From positions 2,852,001-2,916,000 of the forward strand of contig NZ_AP024828.1 of assembly GCF_019668465.1 (NCBI RefSeq): DNA of 64,000 nt, read 5' to 3'. Both the position numbers and the translations under genes were made by a program. The first letter of the stretch is position 1. Every line of letters begins with the position of its first letter. The stretch comes from Mycobacterium senriense (GTDB taxonomy: Bacteria > Actinomycetota > Actinomycetes > Mycobacteriales > Mycobacteriaceae). The notes beneath the pieces were generated by a model. It was not told the DNA's origin. It did no database searches and worked only from the letters and a program-made list of their open reading frames with translations. This document shows positions 26,491 through 36,709 of this stretch, in pieces.

Positions 26491-27344
26491 GTTACCGGAC
26501 CGCAGCCCTGAATGTCCAGGACGTTGCCGACCCCCACGATCCGAGGCTCGACGATTTCCGGGACCTGAACAGCGTCGACCGCCGTCCCGACCTGCCGTCC
26601 GGCAAGGGGCTGGTGATCGCCGAGGGCGTGCTGGTGGTGCAGCGCATGCTGGCGTCGCGCTTCCGCCCGCACGCCCTGTTGGGCACCGATCGCCGGCTCG
26701 CCGAGCTCGAGGATGATCTGGCCGGCAGCGCCGTGCCGTTCTACCGAGCCTCCGCCGACGTCATGGCTCAGGTGATCGGCTTCCACCTCAACCGCGGCGT
26801 GCTGGCGGCCGCCCGGCGGGTGGCCGAACCCAGCGTCGCCGACGTGATCGCCCGGGCCCGCACCGTCGCGGTGCTCGAAGGGGTCAACGACCACGAGAAC
26901 CTGGGCTCGATCTTCCGCAACGCCGCGGGCCTCGGCGTCGACGCGGTGGTGTTCGGCAGCGGCTGCGCCGACCCGCTGTATCGCCGCGCGGTCCGGGTGT
27001 CGATGGGCCACGCGCTGCTGGTGCCGTATGCCCGCGCAGCCTGTTGGCCCGGCGAGCTTGAGACGTTGCGGGAGAAGGGTTTTCAACTGATGGCGATGAC
27101 TCCGCAAGGCACTGCGTGCGCCTTGCCGGAGGCGATGACGACCGCGCGCGACCACCGCGTCGCGGTGCTGGTGGGCGCCGAGGGGCCGGGGCTGACGCCG
27201 GCCACCCTGCGGCGCAGCGATGTGCGGGTGCGCATCCCGATGTCGCGGGGCACCGACTCGCTCAACGTCGCGACGGCGGCGGCGTTGGCGTTCTACGAGC
27301 GCGCCCGCTCGATGACGAGGGGCGGCGATGGACAGTCAGACTAG
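26487..27344 (+). CDS. TrmH/SpoU-family RNA 2'-O-methyltransferase (Rv0881 type)
   Basis: This 285-residue SPOUT-class enzyme has an N-terminal substrate-binding domain (~1-110). The C-terminal knotted SAM-binding domain shows the three family motifs: [35 protein letters not shown] and [22 protein letters not shown]. It methylates a ribose in rRNA or tRNA; the target site is not deducible. GTG 26487 overlaps the MarR stop by four bases. Coupling of a MarR regulator to an RNA methylase is conserved with M. tuberculosis. Confidence 0.92.
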   Translation: MSYRTAALNVQDVADPHDPRLDDFRDLNSVDRRPDLPSGKGLVIAEGVLVVQRMLASRFRPHALLGTDRRLAELEDDLAGSAVPFYRASADVMAQVIGFHLNRGVLAAARRVAEPSVADVIARARTVAVLEGVNDHENLGSIFRNAAGLGVDAVVFGSGCADPLYRRAVRVSMGHALLVPYARAACWPGELETLREKGFQLMAMTPQGTACALPEAMTTARDHRVAVLVGAEGPGLTPATLRRSDVRVRIPMSRGTDSLNVATAAALAFYERARSMTRGGDGQSD

Positions 27345-27355
27345 GCTCCGGCTGA
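27342..27355 (+). promoter_or_regulatory. Possible internal leaderless promoter
   Basis: TAGGCT (27342-27347) overlaps the methyltransferase stop and sits seven bases before the ATG at 27355. The membrane gene could thus be transcribed on its own as well as from the marR promoter. Confidence 0.35.
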
Positions 27356-27633
27356 TGAGAGACGAATCCGTCCCTTGGGCAACGGGTTTGACGGTGACGG
27401 CTTTCGTTGCGGTGGTCACCGCCGCCGCGATCGTGGTGCTCAGTCTGGGGCTGGTTCGGGTGCACGCGCTGCTGGCCGTGGGGCTCAACGTCGTTGCCGC
27501 CGGGGGACTGGCACCGACCTTGTGGGGGTGGCGGCGTACCCCGGTGCTGCGCTGGTTCGTGCTGGGCGCGGCGGTGGGCGTCGCGGGTGCGTGGATTGTG
27601 CTGCTGGCCCTGACGGCCGCGGGTCGCGTTTAG
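27355..27633 (+). CDS. Small membrane protein (Rv0882 type)
   Basis: This 92-residue protein is almost entirely hydrophobic with three predicted helices: ~8-32 (TGLTVTAFVAVVTAAAIVVL), ~34-56 and ~66-88 (WFVLGAAVGVAGAWIVLLAL). A short charged stretch, WGWRRTPVLR, lies between the last two. Function unknown; conserved at this place in M. tuberculosis. ATG 27355 is favoured by a TANNNT motif seven bases ahead. ATG 27328, nine codons earlier and overlapping the methylase gene with GAGGGG upstream, is the alternative and would imply translational coupling. Confidence 0.75.
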   Translation: MRDESVPWATGLTVTAFVAVVTAAAIVVLSLGLVRVHALLAVGLNVVAAGGLAPTLWGWRRTPVLRWFVLGAAVGVAGAWIVLLALTAAGRV

Positions 27634-27634
27634 T

Positions 27635-27706
27635 GGCGATCGCGAGCGCGGCGTGGCCGGGGGAGGCGGGTCGCCAGCATCGCGTTCAGCGGCGGGTCGC
27701 CACCAT
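27635..27706 (+). repeat. Dispersed intergenic GC-rich repeat, copy B (plus partial second unit)
   Basis: The full unit at 27635-27680 runs GGCGATCGCGAG...GGGTCGCCAGCAT. A second partial unit, GGCGGGTCGCCACCAT, lies at 27691-27706. It fills the gap between two convergent genes and matches copies at 8001 and 32709. Confidence 0.7.
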
Positions 27707-27711
27707 CGGGA

Positions 27712-28485
27712 CTAGCGCTGCCCGCCCGAGCGCACGCCGAGCAACACGTCTTCCCACGCGGGGATGACCGGCTTGCCCCGGCGGGTGTGCACGGGCTTCT
27801 CGTCGGGCTCCACGACCGCCTCGGGTTCCGCGACGGGCGGCTTCGCGGGCTCGTCGAAGTCGACGTGGGCGACCCGGGCCACCGGGCGCAGCGGACGTTC
27901 GAAGTTGGGGTCGATCAGCGCGCTGGCCGCGTCGTCGATGGCGGTCACGGTTCCGCCGTGGGCACCGGGGGAGAAGCAGAAATGCGCGAGGTTGTCGGAA
28001 CGCCCGACCTTCCACGCGAGCTGCACCGTCCAGCGGTTGTCTTCGTTGCGCCAGGCGTCCCAGCTGAGTTTGTCGTGGCTGAGGCCCCGGGTCACCAGCG
28101 CGGCGCTGACCGTCTCCAAAAGGGTCAGCACGGCGGGACCGTCGGCCAGCATCGGATGGGCGGCGGTTGCCAGCTCGGCGGCGCGGAATCGTTCCAAGAG
28201 CACCGGGTGGGCAAAGCGGCGGATCCGCGACACCTCCGAGCCGGACGCCGCGGCGACCTGCTCGACGGAGGCGCCGGCGCGGATCTTGGCCTGAATTTCT
28301 TTGGGACTCAGCATGTTGGTGACTTCAATCTCGAGCTGCGGTTGCTCAGAGGACAGGGCTGCGTCGCGCAGCAGGGCTCGCAGCCGGTCGTCGGCCGCCA
28401 GCTTGAACTGCTCCGCGGGATCGTCACCCTCGCAGATGACATATTTGCTGTCGGCATCCAGCCCAACCACTTTGAGTTCCCGCAT
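27712..28485 (-). CDS. sepH: Septation protein SepH (DUF3071)
   Basis: This 257-residue protein has the conserved N-terminal SepH/DUF3071 domain: MRELKVVGLDADSKYVIC, PAEQFKLAADDRLRALL, then LSPKEIQAKIRAGASVEQVAAASG with a helix-turn-helix-like SVEQVAAASGSEVSRIRRF. A Pro/Glu-rich C-terminal linker with a terminal basic patch (THRRGKPVIPAWEDVLLGVR) follows. SepH was described in Streptomyces and mycobacteria as a factor that binds FtsZ and promotes its assembly at the septum. It is convergent with the Rv0882-type gene. ATG 28485 gives the family-standard first residues. Confidence 0.9.
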   Translation of the reverse strand: MRELKVVGLDADSKYVICEGDDPAEQFKLAADDRLRALLRDAALSSEQPQLEIEVTNMLSPKEIQAKIRAGASVEQVAAASGSEVSRIRRFAHPVLLERFRAAELATAAHPMLADGPAVLTLLETVSAALVTRGLSHDKLSWDAWRNEDNRWTVQLAWKVGRSDNLAHFCFSPGAHGGTVTAIDDAASALIDPNFERPLRPVARVAHVDFDEPAKPPVAEPEAVVEPDEKPVHTRRGKPVIPAWEDVLLGVRSGGQR

Positions 28486-28607
28486 GGTTATCTCCTCGCA
28501 GGCTCCGTGCAGGTCAGCGACGGACCCATCACGTGCGCACTTTAGTCCAGCAACCGCCCATCACCTGTGCTGACACGCTGTGCGGTTGCGCGCCGATTGC
28601 CGGTTGG

Positions 28608-29873
<1,266 letters not shown>

Positions 29874-29970
29874 TCACACTGCCGGGCGGGGGTCTAGAGA
29901 ATATCCGGTACCTGCGGTACTGTCTGGACATAGCACGTCCAAATGTAAACCTCGTTGGGGAGGCCTGGAT

Positions 29971-30996
29971 ATGGCTAGGACGCGATTAGTCCGGCGTTGG
30001 CGAAGCAACATGGAAGTGCGCGACGACGCCGAATACGTGAACATGCTTGCCACACTGTCCGAGGGGTCGGTGCGGCGCAACTTCAATCCGTACACCGATA
30101 TCGATTGGGATTCACCAGAATTCGCTGTCACGGAAAACGATCCGCGGTGGATTCTGCCCGCGACCGACCCGCTGGGGCGGCATCCCTGGTATCAGGCGCA
30201 GTCGGACGAGCGCAAGATCAAGATCGGGATGTGGCGACAGGCCAACGTGGCCAAGGTGGGTCTGCACTTCGAATCCATCCTGATCCGAGGCCTGATGAAC
30301 TACACGTTCTGGGTGCCCAACGGATCGCCGGAGTACCGGTACTGCCTGCACGAGTCCGTCGAAGAGTGCAACCACACCATGATGTTCCAGGAGATGGTCA
30401 ACCGCATCGGCGCCGACGTGCCGGGCATGCCGCGGATGCTCAAGTGGCTCTCGCCGCTGGTTCCGCTGGTGGCCGGCCCGCTGCCGGTAGCGTTCTTCAT
30501 CGGCGTGCTCGCCGGTGAGGAGCCCATCGACCACACGCAGAAAAACGTTCTGCGCGAGGGCAAGTCGCTGCACCCCATCATGGAACGAGTGATGGCGATC
30601 CACGTGGCCGAGGAAGCCCGCCACATCTCGTTCGCCCACGAGTTCCTGCGCAAGCGGGTGCCGGAATTGACCAAGCGGCAGCGGTTCTGGACCGCCCTGT
30701 ACCTGCCGCTGACCATGAAGGCGCTGTGTCGCGCAATCGTGGTGCCGCCCAAGGCGTTCTGGCGCGAATTCGACATCCCGCGCGACGTCAAGAAGGAACT
30801 GTTCTTCCGGTCGCCGGAATCGCGAAAGTGGTTGAGCGACATGTTCGGTGACGTGCGGATGCTGGCCTACGACACCGGCCTGATGGAGACGCGCTCGGCG
30901 CGGTTGATGTGGCGGTTGTGCAAGATCAACGGCAAGCCGTCGCGGTACCGCAGCGAGCCGCAGCGCCAGCACCTTGCCGCCGTCCCGGCCGCGTAA
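29971..30996 (+). CDS. Diiron oxygenase-like protein (AurF / Rv0885 type)
   Basis: This 341-residue helical protein carries the carboxylate/histidine pattern of a non-heme diiron site: HFES (Glu101), HESVEECNH (Glu131/132, His135) and HVAEEARHISF (His211, Glu214/215, His218). This matches the AurF-like p-aminobenzoate oxygenase family. Mycobacterial members have no proven substrate. A hydrophobic stretch (LVPLVAGPLPVAFFIGVLAG, ~163-182) may be a buried helix or membrane contact. It lies 17 bases upstream of fprB on the same strand, so the ferredoxin/ferredoxin reductase could supply its electrons (inference). Confidence 0.85.
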   Translation: MARTRLVRRWRSNMEVRDDAEYVNMLATLSEGSVRRNFNPYTDIDWDSPEFAVTENDPRWILPATDPLGRHPWYQAQSDERKIKIGMWRQANVAKVGLHFESILIRGLMNYTFWVPNGSPEYRYCLHESVEECNHTMMFQEMVNRIGADVPGMPRMLKWLSPLVPLVAGPLPVAFFIGVLAGEEPIDHTQKNVLREGKSLHPIMERVMAIHVAEEARHISFAHEFLRKRVPELTKRQRFWTALYLPLTMKALCRAIVVPPKAFWREFDIPRDVKKELFFRSPESRKWLSDMFGDVRMLAYDTGLMETRSARLMWRLCKINGKPSRYRSEPQRQHLAAVPAA

Positions 30997-31013
30997 CCAC
31001 TGCGAGTTCCTGT

Positions 31014-32702
31014 ATGCCGCACGTTATTACCCAGTCGTGCTGTAACGACGGGTCCTGCGTTTTCGCGTGCCCGGTGAATTGCATTCACCCGACACCGGAC
31101 GAGCCCGGCTTCGCCACCTCGGAGATGCTCCACATCGATCCGGTGGCGTGCGTGGACTGCGGTGCCTGCGTGAGCGCATGCCCCGTCGGCGCCATCGCGC
31201 CCGACACCCGGCTGGACTCAAAGCAGCTGCCCTTCATCGAGATCAACGCTTCCTTCTATCCGGAGCGGCCGAAGGGCGAGAAGCCGCCGCCGACGTCGAA
31301 GCTGGCATCAGTGATCCCGGCCGCCGAGGTGCACGCCCGTCGAAGGCCGCTGACGGTGGCCATCGTCGGGTCGGGGCCGGCGGCCATGTATGCCGCCGAC
31401 GAACTGCTGACCCAGCGCGACGTGCGCGTCAACGTCTTCGAAAAGCTGCCCACGCCTTACGGTTTGGTGCGGGCCGGGGTGGCGCCGGATCACCAGAACA
31501 CCAAGCGCGTCACCCGGCTGTTCGACAGGGTCGCCAGTGATCGCCGGTTCCGGTTCTATCTCAACGTCGAGGTCGGCAACCAGTTGAGCCACGCGGACCT
31601 GCTGGCTCATCACCACGCCGTGCTGTACGCCGTCGGTGCACCCGATGACCGCCGGCTGGACATCGAGGGCATGGGCCTGCCGGGGACCGGAACCGCAACC
31701 GAATTGGTCGCGTGGATCAACGGACATCCCGACTTCGCCGGTCTGCCAGTCGATCTCAGCCACGAGCGGGTCGTGATCGTCGGTAACGGCAACGTCGCCC
31801 TCGATGTTGCCCGGTTACTCACCTCCGATCCCGACGACCTGGCCCGCACGGACATCGCCGACCACGCGCTGGCGGCCTTCCGAGGCTCGGCGGTGCGCGA
31901 GGTGGTGATCGCCGCCCGGCGCGGGCCCGCCCAGTCGGCGTTCACGTTGCCCGAGCTGATCGGGCTCACCGGCAGCTCCGAGGTGGTGCTCAGCGCGGCC
32001 GACCATCAGCTGGTGGCGGCCGAGCTCGCGACCGCGTCGGACGCCCTGACCAAGCGCAAGCTGGAAATCTTGAGCACGCTCGGCGACGATTCCGCGCCGT
32101 CGCAGCGACCCAGGATCAGGCTGGCGTATCGGCTCACCCCGAAGCGGGTACTGGGGGACCAGCGCGCCACCGGCATGGAGTTCTCCGTCACCGGGACCGA
32201 CGAGACGCGCCGGTTGGAAACGGGTCTGGTACTGACGTCGATCGGCTACCGCGGCAAGCCGATTCGCGACCTTCCCTATGACGAATCGTCGGCTGTCGTG
32301 CCGAACGACGGGGGCCGCGTCGTCGACCCCGCCTCCGGACGGCCGGTGCCCGGCGCATACGTCGCGGGCTGGATCAAGCGGGGCCCCAGCGGTTTCATCG
32401 GCACCAACAAATCCTGTTCGTTGCAGACCGTGCAGGCTCTGGTCGCCGACTTCAACGCAGGCAAGCTGACCGATCCGGTCGCCAAACCCGACGCGCTGCG
32501 CCGCCTGGTGTACGACCGTCAGCCCGACGCGATCGATGCTGCGGGATGGCGCGCCATCGACGCCGCCGAAATCGCACGCGGCAGCGACGCCGGCCGGCCC
32601 CGCAACAAGTTCACCGACGTGTCCGCCATGCTCGCGGCCGCGGGCGCCGCGGAGCCGGCGCCGCCGCAGCGACGCCGGCTGCTGGATCGGCTGCTCGGCT
32701 AG
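31014..32702 (+). CDS. fprB: Ferredoxin/ferredoxin-NADP+ reductase FprB
   Basis: This 562-residue fusion has an N-terminal ferredoxin domain with two iron-sulfur motifs (C-C-N-D-G-S-C-V-F-A-C-P-V-N-C at residues 9-23; C46-V-D-C-G-A-C-V-S-A-C56-P). The rest is an FprA-type FAD reductase starting with VAIVGSGPAAMYAADEL (~115-131), with a second Rossmann motif VIVGNGNVALDVAR (~253-266). It moves electrons from NADPH to ferredoxin-dependent oxidases. ATG 31014 follows the diiron gene by 17 bases, and in-frame starts upstream lie in that gene. The downstream repeat and GC hairpin separate it from the VOC gene. Confidence 0.93.
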   Translation: MPHVITQSCCNDGSCVFACPVNCIHPTPDEPGFATSEMLHIDPVACVDCGACVSACPVGAIAPDTRLDSKQLPFIEINASFYPERPKGEKPPPTSKLASVIPAAEVHARRRPLTVAIVGSGPAAMYAADELLTQRDVRVNVFEKLPTPYGLVRAGVAPDHQNTKRVTRLFDRVASDRRFRFYLNVEVGNQLSHADLLAHHHAVLYAVGAPDDRRLDIEGMGLPGTGTATELVAWINGHPDFAGLPVDLSHERVVIVGNGNVALDVARLLTSDPDDLARTDIADHALAAFRGSAVREVVIAARRGPAQSAFTLPELIGLTGSSEVVLSAADHQLVAAELATASDALTKRKLEILSTLGDDSAPSQRPRIRLAYRLTPKRVLGDQRATGMEFSVTGTDETRRLETGLVLTSIGYRGKPIRDLPYDESSAVVPNDGGRVVDPASGRPVPGAYVAGWIKRGPSGFIGTNKSCSLQTVQALVADFNAGKLTDPVAKPDALRRLVYDRQPDAIDAAGWRAIDAAEIARGSDAGRPRNKFTDVSAMLAAAGAAEPAPPQRRRLLDRLLG

Positions 32703-32708
32703 TCTCGC

Positions 32709-32753
32709 TGGCGGCGCCCCGCTTCGCCCGGCTTCGCCGCGCTCGCGATCGCC
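32709..32753 (-). repeat. Dispersed intergenic GC-rich repeat, copy C (inverted)
   Basis: The reverse complement reads GGCGATCGCGAGCGCGGCGAA then GCCGGGCGAAGCGGGGCGCC. It has the same motif order as the copies at 8001 and 27635 but the opposite orientation. It lies directly after the fprB stop. Confidence 0.65.
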
Positions 32754-32773
32754 GCGGCCGCGAACGCGGCCGC
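32754..32773. terminator. Possible GC-rich hairpin terminator between fprB and VOC gene
   Basis: Two self-complementary GCGGCCGC arms flank a GAAC loop, giving an 8-base all-GC stem between convergent genes (stops at 32702 and 32776). No T tract follows, so function as a terminator is uncertain. Confidence 0.4.
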
Positions 32774-32775
32774 CA

Positions 32776-33234
32776 CTAACCGGCTCCCTGGCCGGACATC
32801 GCCGCCGAGATCTCTTCCATGCTGACCTCGCGGACCGGCTGCCCCATCGACCAATGGTGGCCGAACGGGTCGGCGACCATGCCGTAGCGGTCGCCCCAGA
32901 ACTGGTCGTCCAACGGTGTCACCACCGTGGCACCGGCATCCAGCGCCCGCTGGAAGCTGGCGTCGACGTCGGTGACGGTCAGGTGGATCGTGACGGGGGT
33001 GCCGCCGAGCGACGTCGGCGTCATCGACTTGCCGCCACACACCTCCGGGAAGTCGTCGTTGAGCATCACCGTGAAGCCGTTGATGCGCACCGCGGCGTGC
33101 ACCAGTTTGCCGTCGGGACGGGGCACGCGCCCGATCTCCTGTGCCCCAAAAGCCTTGCCATAGAAATCGATGGCCGCGGCGGCGTCGTCGACCACCAGGT
33201 GCGGGGACAGTGCCGGTTCGATGTTGATCGCCAT
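32776..33234 (-). CDS. VOC-family (glyoxalase/bleomycin-resistance fold) protein (Rv0887c type)
   Basis: This 152-residue protein contains two beta-alpha-beta-beta-beta modules. It starts with SPHLVVDDAAAAIDFYGKAFGAQEIGRV, continues through KLVHAAVRINGFTVMLND and VTIHLTVTDVDASFQRALDAGATVV, and ends with WGDRYGMVADPFGHHWSM, the typical C-terminal strand and DPFGH turn of the PhnB-like group. VOC proteins bind a metal and act on or sequester small molecules; the substrate is unknown. It converges with fprB. The family is conserved at this position in M. tuberculosis, though the following secreted sphingomyelinase-type gene (Rv0888) is not present here. Confidence 0.85.
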   Translation of the reverse strand: MAINIEPALSPHLVVDDAAAAIDFYGKAFGAQEIGRVPRPDGKLVHAAVRINGFTVMLNDDFPEVCGGKSMTPTSLGGTPVTIHLTVTDVDASFQRALDAGATVVTPLDDQFWGDRYGMVADPFGHHWSMGQPVREVSMEEISAAMSGQGAG

Positions 33235-33364
33235 GCTGGTTCTCCTTCTGTCGGTTCCCTGACCGGCCCGAGGCGGGCAGGTTCACGATTTATGACTGCG
33301 TCGGCGACGAAAACTCATCGCGACGGCAATCATTAGATCGCCGGGTACCGACAAGAAGGGTGGT

Positions 33365-34486
33365 TCAGGCGTTGGTGAGACTGCGGTCCCAGCCCTCGAC
33401 GGATTCCGGGCTGCGCGGGCCGGGGCCCACATAGATGGCCGACGGCCGGACCAGCTTGCCCAGCCCCTTCTGCTCGAGGATGTGCGCGCACCACCCGGCG
33501 GTGCGGCCGCAGGTGAACATCGCCGGCATCATGTTGGCCGGCACCCGGGCGAAGTCCAGCATCACCGCGGCCCAGAACTCGACGTTGGTCTCGATCGCCC
33601 GGTCCGGACGGCGCTCGCGCAACTCGGCCAGGGCCGCCTGCTCCAGCGCGACCGCGACCTCGTGGCGGGGGGCGCCCAGCCGTTGGGCGGTGGCGCGCAG
33701 CACTCGGGCCCGCGGGTCCTCCGCGCGGTAGACCCGGTGGCCGAAGCCCATCAGCTTGTCGCCGCTGTCCAGAATCCTTTTCACCAGGGCACGCGCGTCG
33801 CCGGTGCGCTCGACCTCTTCGATCATCGGCAGCACCCGCGCCGGCGCGCCACCGTGCAGCGGCCCGCTCATCGCCCCGATCGCCCCGGACAACGACGCCG
33901 CCACGTCGGCGCCGGTCGAGGCGATCACCCGGGCGGTGAACGTCGAGGCGTTCATCCCGTGCTCGGCGGCCGAGACCCAGTATGCGTCAATCGCTTCGAC
34001 GTGGCGTGGATCCGGCTCGCCCTGCCACCGCGTCATGAAACGGGCGGTGACGGTTTCGCATTCGTCGATGATCCGCTGCGGCACGGCGGGCTGGTAGATG
34101 CCGCGCGCGGACTGTGCGACGTAGGACAGCGCCATCACCGACGCCCGGGCCAGCTGGTCGCGGGCGACGGAGTCCTCGGTGTCCAGCAGCGGCTTGTACC
34201 CCCAGATCGGGGCCAGCATCGCCAGTCCCGCCTGCACGTCGACGCGGACGTCGCCGGTGTGGATGGGCAGTGGGAACGGCTCGGCGGGCGGCAGCCCGCG
34301 GCCGAACTTGCCGTCGACCAGCAACGCCCACACGTCACCGAAGGTGACGTGCTGGCTCACCAGGTCTTCGATGTCGACGCCGCGGTAGCGCAGCGCACCG
34401 CCGTCTTTATCCGGCTCGGCAATTTCGGTGGTGAAGGCGACCACGCCTTCCAGGCCGGGGACAAAGTCTTCGGGGACCACAGTCAT
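33365..34486 (-). CDS. citA: Citrate synthase-family protein CitA
   Basis: This 373-residue citrate-synthase fold protein has the catalytic histidines in GPLHGGAPARVLPMI and [16 protein letters not shown], and a C-terminal Asp region LDFARVPANMMPAMFTCGRTAGW. It condenses oxaloacetate with acetyl-CoA (or propionyl-CoA). It is shorter and more divergent than GltA2 at 35380, so the two are paralogues 0.9 kb apart, probably not redundant. ATG 34486 gives MTVVPEDFVPGLEGVVAF, matching family starts. It is divergent from pdxH across a 72-base gap holding a 16-base perfect palindrome. Confidence 0.92.
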   Translation of the reverse strand: MTVVPEDFVPGLEGVVAFTTEIAEPDKDGGALRYRGVDIEDLVSQHVTFGDVWALLVDGKFGRGLPPAEPFPLPIHTGDVRVDVQAGLAMLAPIWGYKPLLDTEDSVARDQLARASVMALSYVAQSARGIYQPAVPQRIIDECETVTARFMTRWQGEPDPRHVEAIDAYWVSAAEHGMNASTFTARVIASTGADVAASLSGAIGAMSGPLHGGAPARVLPMIEEVERTGDARALVKRILDSGDKLMGFGHRVYRAEDPRARVLRATAQRLGAPRHEVAVALEQAALAELRERRPDRAIETNVEFWAAVMLDFARVPANMMPAMFTCGRTAGWCAHILEQKGLGKLVRPSAIYVGPGPRSPESVEGWDRSLTNA

Positions 34487-34520
34487 ACCGAAAATTCTCG
34501 CACCCCCTGATCGGGCCGAC

Positions 34521-34550
34521 GCTACCGGCCGGTAGCAAGCGCCGGTAGCG
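34521..34550. promoter_or_regulatory. Perfect palindrome and direct repeat between citA and pdxH
   Basis: GCTACCGGCCGGTAGC (34521-34536) is a perfect 16-base palindrome, and its half CCGGTAGC recurs at 34543-34550. It lies centrally in the divergent citA/pdxH promoter region and overlaps the pdxH -10 motif TAGCGT (34546-34551). It looks like a dimeric-regulator operator; the regulator is unknown. Confidence 0.55.
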
Positions 34551-34559
34551 TTGACGCGA
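34546..34559 (+). promoter_or_regulatory. Probable leaderless promoter of pdxH
   Basis: TAGCGT (34546-34551) sits seven bases before the pdxH ATG at 34559, with no Shine-Dalgarno sequence between. Confidence 0.45.
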
Positions 34560-35221
34560 TGGCAGGACCAGACGACGAGCACCTGCAAAGAATGCGTGTG
34601 GAGTACGGGTCAGTGGAAAAAGACGGCAGTCCAGATCTCGACGCGGATTGGTTGCGCGACGGCTGGGTTTCGTTGTTGCGCAAATGGATCGACGACGCCG
34701 AGCGCTCGGGTGTGGCCGAACCCAACGCGTTGGTGCTGGCCACCGTCACCGCCGACGGCAAGCCCGCGAGCCGGTCGGTCTTGTGCAAGAGCGTGGACGA
34801 GACCGGAATCACTTTTTTCACCAACTATGACTCGGCCAAGGGCGACGATCTCGCGGCGACAGCGTATGCGTCGGCGACGTTTCCCTGGTACCAGCTCGGC
34901 CGTCAGGTCCACATCCGTGGGCCGGTGAGCAAGGTCACCGCCCAGGTCACCGAGGACTACTGGTCCAAGCGGCCGCGCGGGTCGCAGCTGGGCGCGTGGG
35001 CGTCGCACCAATCGCAACCGATCGCGTCGCGGGCGGCCCTGCTCGACCAGCTGGGCGAGGTGACCGCTCGCTTCGCCGACCGCGAGCATGTCCCGGTCCC
35101 GCCGGGCTGGGGTGGCTATCTCATCGCCCCGGAACTGGTCGAGTTCTGGCAGGGCCGGGAAAACCGATTGCACAACCGCATCCGCATAACCGGAGATCGG
35201 GTGGAGCGCCTGCAGCCCTAA
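34559..35221 (+). CDS. pdxH: Pyridoxamine 5'-phosphate oxidase PdxH
   Basis: This 220-residue FMN enzyme oxidises pyridoxamine/pyridoxine 5'-phosphate to pyridoxal phosphate. Visible family regions are the FMN/PLP-binding [35 protein letters not shown] and [16 protein letters not shown]. The C-terminal signature is [14 protein letters not shown] with the conserved final RLQP. The protein has the usual ~210-225 length. ATG 34559 is preceded by a TANNNT motif, not a ribosome site. It lies between the two citrate synthase genes; in H37Rv, pdxH (Rv2607) is elsewhere by memory, so this placement is a difference. Confidence 0.95.
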   Translation: MAGPDDEHLQRMRVEYGSVEKDGSPDLDADWLRDGWVSLLRKWIDDAERSGVAEPNALVLATVTADGKPASRSVLCKSVDETGITFFTNYDSAKGDDLAATAYASATFPWYQLGRQVHIRGPVSKVTAQVTEDYWSKRPRGSQLGAWASHQSQPIASRAALLDQLGEVTARFADREHVPVPPGWGGYLIAPELVEFWQGRENRLHNRIRITGDRVERLQP

Positions 35222-35379
35222 CCCGCAGATGATGCACGTCGCGCGGCGGCGGGACGGGATCGATTGCTGGCGTGACCAGCGGACTCGACCCCGGGCAGGC
35301 GCCCCATCCTCATAACGACTACCTTTTGCAGTAAGCACCAAGTCAGCAGCCATATCAGCCAGAGCGCAAAGGGGTTCTC

Positions 35380-36678
<1,299 letters not shown>

Positions 36679-36681
36679 ACG

Positions 36682-36709
36682 GCTGCGCAAGCACATCCGC
36701 TAGCGCAGC
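36682..36709. terminator. Possible bidirectional hairpin after gltA
   Basis: Arms GCTGCGC (36682-36688) and GCGCAGC (36703-36709) flank a 14-base loop between convergent genes. The stem is short and there is no T tract. Confidence 0.3.
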
